Source: Boseongicola sp. SB0675_bin_26 (GTDB taxonomy: Bacteria; Pseudomonadota; Alphaproteobacteria; Rhodobacterales; Rhodobacteraceae). Taken from it: a stretch of DNA of 5,247 bases. The notes beneath the pieces were generated by a model. The model saw only the letters and a program-made list of their open reading frames with translations. It ran no database searches and was not told the DNA's origin. Below, in pieces: positions 1 through 5,247 of the stretch. The position numbers and the translations under genes were made by a program. The DNA lies in the NCBI GenBank assembly GCA_009843725.1, contig VYCX01000041.1, positions 1 through 5,247 on the forward strand. The letters are read 5' to 3'. The number at the start of each line of letters is the position of its first letter. Within the stretch, counting starts at the first letter, position 1.

Positions 1-5
1 CCAAC

Positions 6-1013
6 TTATCCACAGCTACCTCCCGGTTCCTTTCTGATACTCGGAGCATACGAGGCGGTCTTTTCCAAAATCGTGCGCAAGATGTTGAAGTGGAACGTCT
101 TGGCTTGGCCGCTCTGCGCTACCAGCCAGAGATCTCCCAACGCGGCGACATGGTAGAACTGCGGTGTATCGCCGGTCTGCTCAGCGAGCAGGTAGCCGTC
201 AGTCCCGGGGGCACGCTTCAGGATGTACTGCAACGGTCCGCCGAGATGGTTCCGCAGCTCGTGGTGCAGCACGTTGTAGAACAGGGCGTGATGCGTCGAC
301 ACTACCGTTTTGATCGGGCGTTGCGCCTCGCGGTAGAGCTGGACGAGGTGATTGCCGACAACGATGGCGTTGTGTTCATCGAGCGAGGAGATCGGATCGT
401 CGATATAGACATGCTCGACCCACTTGTACGCCTCGGCCCCATCCAGCGCGAGTTGAAGGAACACCAGGAAGAAGCACCAGACGAAGACGTTCTCCTCGCC
501 GCGCGAAATCTTGATGCCGTCCACGTCGTCGGTTCGCGCGTCCTCGCCCTCTCCGCTGAGCACCTTGCGGGAGAACGTCACCTCGGCGCTGGTGATGTTG
601 CCAGTCCGCTCGTCGAACGCGAAGTTGATCTTGAAGTCGAAGTCCGCGTAGCGGTCCAGCAGCGGGCGGATACGGTTCTCTATCTCCAGCTCGTGGAGCC
701 CATCGAAGAACCTGGATGCCACGTTGAGCTTCAGTGTGCGGTGTTCGTCGTTTTCGAGGTCGTTGTCCCACGAGAATAGGTCCTCGGTGAATGCGTTGAA
801 GTACAGCGTATCCTGGCTCTCAACCTCGTCGTTCTTGTTTGCCGCCTTTCCGAGGTCCTTGAAGGCCGCGCACAGCCGTGTCTTGCCGGTTCCGTTGAAG
901 GCGTACAGTAGGACGAATGGGCTCCTCTCAGGACGCCTCTCAAGCTTGCCGGCAAGCAACGACCGTAAGTGCCCGGCGAGCTCCAGAAGATCCGCGTAGC
1001 TGGTCTCGCTCAT
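6..1013 (-). CDS. RloC/PrrC-like ABC-class ATPase linked to type I R-M, possibly C-terminally truncated
   Basis: The 335-residue protein carries a complete ABC-class ATPase set: Walker A AFNGTGKT (38-45, Ala in place of the first Gly), a signature-like SRGEEN (170-175), Walker B plus D-loop YIDDPISSLDEHN (203-215) and an H-loop STHH (239-242). The DDPISSLD form is shared with RloC and PrrC, ATPases tied to type I R-M loci whose C-terminal domain cuts tRNA anticodon loops when restriction is compromised. This protein lacks the long coiled coil and zinc hook of RloC, so it belongs with short relatives. The hydrophobic run at 176-190 follows the signature motif and is more likely a buried helix than a membrane segment. 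Near the end, HFNILRTILEKTAS (308-321) looks like the first helix of the C-terminal domain, but only 14 residues follow and no R-x(n)-H motif appears. Start: ATG at 1013 overlaps the hsdS stop (ATGA), with GGAGG ten bases upstream; an in-frame start at 1172 is inside hsdS and unlikely. Function as a tRNA nuclease or abortive-infection effector is inferred only. Confidence 0.85.
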   Translation of the reverse strand: MSETSYADLLELAGHLRSLLAGKLERRPERSPFVLLYAFNGTGKTRLCAAFKDLGKAANKNDEVESQDTLYFNAFTEDLFSWDNDLENDEHRTLKLNVASRFFDGLHELEIENRIRPLLDRYADFDFKINFAFDERTGNITSAEVTFSRKVLSGEGEDARTDDVDGIKISRGEENVFVWCFFLVFLQLALDGAEAYKWVEHVYIDDPISSLDEHNAIVVGNHLVQLYREAQRPIKTVVSTHHALFYNVLHHELRNHLGGPLQYILKRAPGTDGYLLAEQTGDTPQFYHVAALGDLWLVAQSGQAKTFHFNILRTILEKTASYAPSIRKEPGGSCG

Positions 1014-2287
1014 CGTGGCTCTGCCTCCGGGCTCGGGAAGAGCTGCTGCATCAGCCCTTGTTTGTAGTGCCGCAGGACGTCCAGCATGCGGCCCTCCGCC
1101 TCGATCAGATCGTCCAGCGGGCCGAGGCAGTCGGCGATGCGATGTTGTTCCTCGGGGTCGTTCGGATAGCAAAGCGGGACATTTTCAAGTGCCGACTTGC
1201 TGACTGCGGGCACCACACCACCAGCGTGGTCAATTAGCGAAACATTGGACCAGAGATAGAAGAGAAACTCATCAGAGCACTTTATCTCTATCGCCTTTAC
1301 GCCTGCCGTATTGTTGTCGATGACTGCTGGCTTGGTCGTAATGACCCGCCGGTTTGATCTAATGGCCTCGCCAATCTTGGCAAAGATAATTGTTCCCGCC
1401 GGAACGGGCTTACCTCGAATTTCATCGAGCACGTCGGACTCGATATAGTTTCTCGCCTCCGAAATGACATTCTTCCGCTCTTCAATAGTGCGAGATATGT
1501 CACTGACCTTGTAGAAGGGAAATTGACCCATTTTGTTTCCTTGAAACCTATCCGGAAAACCATAGCCCGGCAGCACGTTGGCGATGTCGCGGCAGCGCCC
1601 CGTCTTCCAACCAGAGGAATCTCGGAACTCTGGAAACCGCAACCGCGGCACGGTTTCCCCAGGCCGGGGAAAGAGCTGCTGCATCAGCCCTTGCTTATGT
1701 TGCCGCAGGGCTTCGAGCTTCCGTTCTTCCGCCGTGATCAGCTCGTCCAGCGAGCCGAGGCAGTTGGCTATCTTTTGTTGTTCACCCTTGTTTGGCCTAA
1801 CAGTTGGTATCTGCTTGAGTTCCGCCTTTCCGATTTCAAGAAAAGTCGACCCAGATGAACGCTTGATGAGTTCAGCCTTGTGCTTCACAAACCAGTAGTA
1901 CCAGAAGAGATTCACTTCATGCCCAAAAACAACGAGGGACTGGAATCCTTGATTCGTCGCACAAGCGCTGTCGACGATTCCAACATCGCCGATGGTGGCT
2001 CTCGTAGTTATGAGCAATGCTCCTGCCGGCAGTAGCCTCGCGGAAGAATGCTTCAGTCCTTCGCCTGTAATCGTTCTGATACTCTTCGACAAGTAGCGTT
2101 TGTTGACTTCGGAAGGAGTGAACCACTGTATATCTCCTCCCCAGTATTCTGGAATCGCAGTGCTCGGAGTTCCGCCCCCAATAAACTCACCAATTTGCCC
2201 AAGCGTTCTTGGCTCCCACTCGCTCGCATCGCGAAACTCCGGAAACCGCAGGTTCGGAACAAGGTGCGATGGCTTGTCCGCAGTCAT
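1010..2287 (-). CDS. hsdS: Type I restriction-modification specificity subunit (HsdS)
   Basis: HsdS determines which DNA sequence the type I complex recognises, for both methylation and cutting. The 425-residue protein has the usual two-half plan. TRD1 covers about residues 25-165 and contains GGTPST, YWGGDIQWFTPSEV and LLITTRATIGDVGI, typical of TRDs. A conserved helical spacer follows (169-207), then TRD2 (about 228-378, with GYGFPDRF and AGTIIFAKIGEAIRS) and a second helical spacer (380-418). The spacers match at 27 of 39 positions and both end in KQGLMQQLFP. A short RFPEFRD element precedes each TRD. Length is normal for the family and both halves look intact. The ATG at 2287 is chosen because it overlaps the hsdR stop as ATGA and has GGAAG six bases upstream. 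The downstream ATPase gene starts on this gene's stop in the same way. The recognition sequence cannot be predicted from this window. Confidence 0.96.
   Translation of the reverse strand: MTADKPSHLVPNLRFPEFRDASEWEPRTLGQIGEFIGGGTPSTAIPEYWGGDIQWFTPSEVNKRYLSKSIRTITGEGLKHSSARLLPAGALLITTRATIGDVGIVDSACATNQGFQSLVVFGHEVNLFWYYWFVKHKAELIKRSSGSTFLEIGKAELKQIPTVRPNKGEQQKIANCLGSLDELITAEERKLEALRQHKQGLMQQLFPRPGETVPRLRFPEFRDSSGWKTGRCRDIANVLPGYGFPDRFQGNKMGQFPFYKVSDISRTIEERKNVISEARNYIESDVLDEIRGKPVPAGTIIFAKIGEAIRSNRRVITTKPAVIDNNTAGVKAIEIKCSDEFLFYLWSNVSLIDHAGGVVPAVSKSALENVPLCYPNDPEEQHRIADCLGPLDDLIEAEGRMLDVLRHYKQGLMQQLFPSPEAEPR
1024..1028 (-). promoter_or_regulatory. Shine-Dalgarno site of the ATPase gene
   Basis: The minus strand reads GGAGG ten bases before the ATG at 1013. 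The site lies inside the last codons of hsdS, so the ATPase can be started by ribosomes that bind here or that have just finished hsdS. It decides the start at 1013 over the longer in-frame ATG at 1172. Confidence 0.7.
1034..1150 (-). repeat. hsdS helical spacer repeat, copy 2 (C-terminal)
   Basis: Second copy of the spacer repeat, encoding HsdS residues 380-418. It matches copy 1 at 27 of 39 residues, both copies ending in KQGLMQQLFP. The 23-base exact run here is 1038-1060. It lies directly before the ATPase start region, so recombination within it would leave the downstream gene intact. Confidence 0.9.
1607..1648 (-). repeat. hsdS pre-TRD repeat, copy 2
   Basis: Encodes HsdS residues 214-227 (PRLRFPEFRDSSGW), the element leading into TRD2. 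Copies are 609 bases apart. With the spacer repeat it frames TRD2 as a separate module of lower GC content than the surrounding DNA. Confidence 0.85.
1667..1783 (-). repeat. hsdS helical spacer repeat, copy 1 (central)
   Basis: This stretch encodes residues 169-207 of HsdS and repeats at 1034-1150, exactly 633 bases away. Hand alignment without gaps gives about 80% base identity, including a run of 23 identical bases (1671-1693 against 1038-1060). In known HsdS structures these segments form the long helices that separate the two TRDs and contact the methylase subunits. The likeness of the copies allows whole-TRD exchange by recombination. Confidence 0.9.
2216..2257 (-). repeat. hsdS pre-TRD repeat, copy 1
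   Basis: Encodes HsdS residues 11-24 (PNLRFPEFRDASEW), the short conserved element leading into TRD1. It matches residues 214-227 at 11 of 14 positions. Such elements close the circular arrangement of HsdS halves and mark the boundaries of the exchangeable TRD modules. Confidence 0.85.
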
Positions 2288-5247
2288 CGCGTTCTTCCGC
2301 GCTCGTAAGCGTTGAGGCCCGAGATGTCCCTGCCGTGGGCTCGCTTGTTCAGAAGCGGAACGAGTTGGTCCATGAGTGCCAGCTCCCGTTCACGACGTTC
2401 GCGCCAGCCCAGGCCGAGCGGTTCCATCAGGTCGGTGAGTCGCTCACCGTCAAAGATCATGCGCTGCAGGATCGCATCGACGAAGGCCGAGAGCGACTCG
2501 GTCGTCAGGCCGTGTTTCCGCGCGAGAGCATCAATCTCTTTCGCCTGCTTCTCGATCTTGAACCGCTCGTATCCGGACCGGATCGCTGCCTCGTCGAGGC
2601 CCTCGCCCTCCTTCAGCGAACGCACGAACTCCGTGATCTCCTCTTGCTCGTCGAGGAACTTGGCGTCGGACCGGATCAGACCGATGAGCTGCTCGCGGCT
2701 TATCGTGACCTTCTTCGGATCCTGGCCCGAGTATCTGGCGATAAGCTTCATGATGTAGTCGTAGTCGATGAGGGCGGAGGCGAAGAGGACGAACTCGAAG
2801 TCCAACTGGTCGACATCGGGGCTTGCCGGCTTGCCGTCCGTTCCCGACCCACCCTGCCGATCCCTGAGACGCCGGGCCGATTCCATGTAGCCTCCGCGGA
2901 AGGCGCGCAGGTCGTCTTCGGGAAGGATCCGCTCGATCCGGGCCCGCTGCTCGTCTGTCAGGTCCGTGTACTGGCTGAGCTGCGTCCTGATCCGCTGGAC
3001 CTCCTTGAACCGGTTGATGAACTGGGCGTGCGCCTCGTCTCCCTTGAGGTTGCTGACCTGGTCGGGCGTGGCCTGGAGTCGCTGCGACCGGAGGAACTCG
3101 CCAAGTTCCTCGACGGCACTTTCGAACTCGTCGATGACCGCGGGAGCCTCCTTGGTCAGCCAGATCTCGCGGGCGCGCTCGGCCTGGACGCCGGAGAACA
3201 GGGCAATGGCGGCGTCGACATTGTCCCGCTGCTGGCGGAAGTCGAGGATGTGGCCGTGCGGCTTGGTCGCGTTGAGAACGCGGTTGGTGCGGGAGAATGC
3301 CTGGATCAAGCCGTGGTGCCTGAGCTTCTTGTCGACATAGAGCGTGTTGAGGAACTTTGCATCGAAGCCGGTCAGGAGCATGTCGACGACGATGGTGACG
3401 TCGATCTTCTCCTCGCCCTTTCGTGGCAAGTCGCGGTTCGGGAACCGCTGGTCCTTTATTCGCTGCTGTATGTCCTGGTAGTAGAGATCGAAGCTGTTGA
3501 GGTCGTGGTTCGTGCCGTACCTCTGGTTGTAGTCGTCGATGATGGCCTTCAGCGCGGCCTTCTTGCCCTCGGGATCGTGCCGGTTGTCCTCCTTTTCCTG
3601 GGGCAGGTCCTCCTGGATCTGCTGGACGTCCTTGTCGCCCTCCGCGGGCGGCGAGAAGACGGCTGCGATCTTGAGAGGCACGAACTCCGGGGCGTCGGCC
3701 TGGTGCTCGGCCTGCAGCGCCTTGAAAACCTGCCAGTACTCGATGGCGTCGTTGATCGAGGCGGTGGCCAGCAGCGCGTTGAAGCGTCGATCTCCGGTCG
3801 CGGCATCGTGCCTCTCGAGGATGGCCTGGACAACCGCCCGCTTCGCGAGCGCCTGACCCGGCCTGGGGGCGGAGTCGTCCTTGGGCTTGTAGTAGTCTAC
3901 GTGGAAGCGGAGGACGTTCCGATCCTCGATCGCATGGGTGATGGTGTAGGCGTGGAGCTGTTTCTCGAAGAGATCCTGCGTGGTGCGAAGTGTGCCGACG
4001 TCTGCCTCGATCTGCGTCAAGGTCGCGTTGTCCTCGAAGATCGGCGTGCCGGTGAAGCCGAAGAGCTGGGAGTTCGGGAAGAACTCCTTGATGGCCTTGT
4101 GGTTCCCGCCGAACTGCGAGCGGTGGCACTCGTCGAAGATGAAGACCATGCGCTTGTCCTGGAGTTGCTTGAGCCTCTGCTTGAACGTTGACTGTCCCCG
4201 AGCGCCGTTCTGCCTGTTGCGCTTGCCGTTCTCGTCGAGCGCGAGCCCGAGCTTCTGGATGGTCGTGACGATGACCTTGTCCGCGTAGTCGTCGGATTCG
4301 AGACGGCGGACGAGTGCCGCTGTGTTGGTGTTTTCCTCGACGCAGTTCTCCTGGAAACGGTTGAACTCCTCGCGGGTCTGGCGGTCGAGGTCCTTGCGGT
4401 CGACGACGAAGAGGCACTTGTGGACGCTCTCGTTTGTCTTGAGGAGCGTCGAGGCCTTGAAGGAGGTAAGCGTCTTGCCCGAGCCGGTCGTGTGCCAGAC
4501 GTAGCCGTTGCCGCAGTTCTGGTCGATGCAGTCGACGATGGCCTTGACCGCGTAGATCTGGTACGGGCGCATCATCAGTAGCCTCCGCTCGCTGGCGACA
4601 AGAACCATGTACTTGCTGATCATGTGGCCAAGCGTGCACTTGGCGAGGAACCGGTCGGCGAATTCGTCGAGGTTGTTGATCTTGACGTTGTCTTCGTCCG
4701 CGAACTGGCAGACCGGAAGGAACTGCTCGTCTGCGTCGAAGGCGAAGTGCCGGGCGTCGTTGTTGGCGAAATACCACGTGTCCGTGCGGTTGCTGACGAT
4801 GAAGAGCTGGACGAAGCAAAGCAGCGTCCTGGCGTATCCGTTGCCTGGGTCGTTCTTGTAGTCGACGATCTGCTCCATCGCCCGCCTCGGGCTGATCCCG
4901 AGCGACTTCAGCTCGATCTGCGCGACGGGGACGCCGTTGATCAGGAGAATGACGTCGTAGCGGTGATGGCTGTAGTCCGTATTGATGCGGAGCTGGTTGA
5001 CGACCTCGAAGTGGTTCTTGCACCAGTCCTTGATGTTGACGAGGGTGTAGTTGAGCGGCGTGCCGTCGTCCCTTGTGAACGATTCCATGTTGCGGAGTGA
5101 ACGTGCCGCTTCATACGCATCGGGCGTGACGATCTCTTCCAGGAGCCGTTTGAACTCGCCGTCCGTGAGCTTGACTCGGTTCAGGGCTTCGAACCTTTCC
5201 CTGAAGTTCGCTTCAAGCGCCGCACGGTCACGGATGTCGGGGCGATA
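2284..5247 (-). CDS. hsdR: Type I restriction enzyme R subunit (HsdR), 5' end outside window
   Basis: HsdR is the motor and nuclease subunit of a type I restriction enzyme: it pumps DNA using ATP and cuts far from the recognition site. The reading frame is open to the window edge. A Met codon lies at 5088-5086, but it is internal: the 53 codons before it (visible peptide YRPDIRDRAALEANFRERF and onward) read as normal HsdR N-terminus, so the true start is beyond 5247. 987 residues are visible; relatives are roughly 1040-1080. Motifs in order: PD-(D/E)xK nuclease (Asp 4954-4956, Glu 4912-4914, Lys 4906-4908, with the D-x13-E-x-K spacing of EcoR124I); SF2 helicase motif I GSGKT (4471-4485); DECH box (4123-4134); TGTP motif III (4042-4053); QAFSRTNR motif VI (3280-3303); then a helical C-terminal region (about 3170 to 2284) thought to contact the methylase core. 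No frameshift or missing key residue was seen. The stop overlaps the hsdS start by 4 bases. Confidence 0.97.
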   Translation of the reverse strand, partial: YRPDIRDRAALEANFRERFEALNRVKLTDGEFKRLLEEIVTPDAYEAARSLRNMESFTRDDGTPLNYTLVNIKDWCKNHFEVVNQLRINTDYSHHRYDVILLINGVPVAQIELKSLGISPRRAMEQIVDYKNDPGNGYARTLLCFVQLFIVSNRTDTWYFANNDARHFAFDADEQFLPVCQFADEDNVKINNLDEFADRFLAKCTLGHMISKYMVLVASERRLLMMRPYQIYAVKAIVDCIDQNCGNGYVWHTTGSGKTLTSFKASTLLKTNESVHKCLFVVDRKDLDRQTREEFNRFQENCVEENTNTAALVRRLESDDYADKVIVTTIQKLGLALDENGKRNRQNGARGQSTFKQRLKQLQDKRMVFIFDECHRSQFGGNHKAIKEFFPNSQLFGFTGTPIFEDNATLTQIEADVGTLRTTQDLFEKQLHAYTITHAIEDRNVLRFHVDYYKPKDDSAPRPGQALAKRAVVQAILERHDAATGDRRFNALLATASINDAIEYWQVFKALQAEHQADAPEFVPLKIAAVFSPPAEGDKDVQQIQEDLPQEKEDNRHDPEGKKAALKAIIDDYNQRYGTNHDLNSFDLYYQDIQQRIKDQRFPNRDLPRKGEEKIDVTIVVDMLLTGFDAKFLNTLYVDKKLRHHGLIQAFSRTNRVLNATKPHGHILDFRQQRDNVDAAIALFSGVQAERAREIWLTKEAPAVIDEFESAVEELGEFLRSQRLQATPDQVSNLKGDEAHAQFINRFKEVQRIRTQLSQYTDLTDEQRARIERILPEDDLRAFRGGYMESARRLRDRQGGSGTDGKPASPDVDQLDFEFVLFASALIDYDYIMKLIARYSGQDPKKVTISREQLIGLIRSDAKFLDEQEEITEFVRSLKEGEGLDEAAIRSGYERFKIEKQAKEIDALARKHGLTTESLSAFVDAILQRMIFDGERLTDLMEPLGLGWRERRERELALMDQLVPLLNKRAHGRDISGLNAYERGRTR
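2294..2298 (-). promoter_or_regulatory. Shine-Dalgarno-like site of hsdS
   Basis: The minus strand reads GGAAG six bases before the hsdS ATG at 2287, within the end of hsdR. It is a partial match to the consensus. Together with the ATGA overlap it suggests hsdS translation depends partly on ribosomes completing hsdR. Confidence 0.5.

Noticed and set aside
90..779. A 229-codon plus-strand frame opposite the ATPase gene.
   Set aside because: It is antisense to the ATPase motifs, shows the same Val/Leu/Glu/Arg-rich shadow composition and no recognisable domain.
1014..1172. A 53-residue N-terminal extension of the ATPase starting at the ATG at 1172.
   Set aside because: It lies entirely within hsdS coding sequence in another frame, is rich in Arg, Gly and Pro, and the ATG at 1013 has a good ribosome site and the ATGA junction.
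1218..1225. An E. coli Chi octamer (GCTGGTGG on the minus strand) within hsdS.
   Set aside because: A single 8-base match in GC-rich coding DNA is expected by chance, and nothing shows that the host uses this Chi sequence.
2209..4191. A 660-codon open frame on the plus strand, opposite hsdR.
   Set aside because: It is antisense to a clearly conserved HsdR with all motifs intact. Its translation is a monotonous run of Leu, Val, Glu, Asp and Arg, as expected from the complement of GC-rich coding DNA, with no domain recognised.
2531..5023. An 830-codon minus-strand frame overlapping hsdR in another frame.
   Set aside because: Its translation is dominated by Arg, Pro, Gln and His with no motif. 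It is the frame-shifted shadow of hsdR in GC-rich DNA.
5086..5088. Start of hsdR at the Met codon at 5088.
   Set aside because: The frame stays open upstream to the window edge and those 53 residues resemble the usual HsdR N-terminus, so this Met is internal.

Overview
The window is one block of a type I restriction-modification locus. Everything that can be supported is on the minus strand, so transcription runs from position 5247 toward position 1. The order is hsdR (open at the right edge), hsdS, then a small ABC-type ATPase gene. Overall base composition is GC-rich (one 60-base hsdR segment I counted is 68% GC), and Shine-Dalgarno-like sites are of the ordinary bacterial kind. The proteins look proteobacterial, but nothing here fixes the species. 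Type I R-M loci are typical accessory or island DNA.

Layout: 5247-2284 is hsdR, encoding the translocase/endonuclease subunit. Its first codons lie outside the window; 987 residues are visible and all key motifs appear intact. 2287-1010 is hsdS, the complete 425-residue DNA-recognition subunit with two target recognition domains (TRDs) and two copies of the conserved repeats. 1013-6 is a 335-residue ABC-class ATPase that resembles the NTPase part of RloC/PrrC anticodon nucleases and their short relatives linked to type I R-M loci. No hsdM (methyltransferase) gene is present. It must lie outside the window or be absent. No stretch above 300 bases lacks a gene; only bases 1-5 are uncovered.

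The three genes are very tightly packed. hsdR/hsdS and hsdS/ATPase each join by a 4-base ATGA overlap, which implies one mRNA and probable translational coupling. HsdR and HsdS should join HsdM in the restriction complex. The ATPase, by analogy with PrrC and RloC, may act as a second-line defence that senses the state of the R-M complex or DNA. Its odd feature is its end: the protein stops just after a conserved-looking helix, where relatives known to me continue into a C-terminal part with a putative catalytic R-x(n)-H motif. It may therefore be truncated or a variant, and the last ~50 bases of the window may mark a break point. This is the most interesting point in an otherwise recognisable locus.
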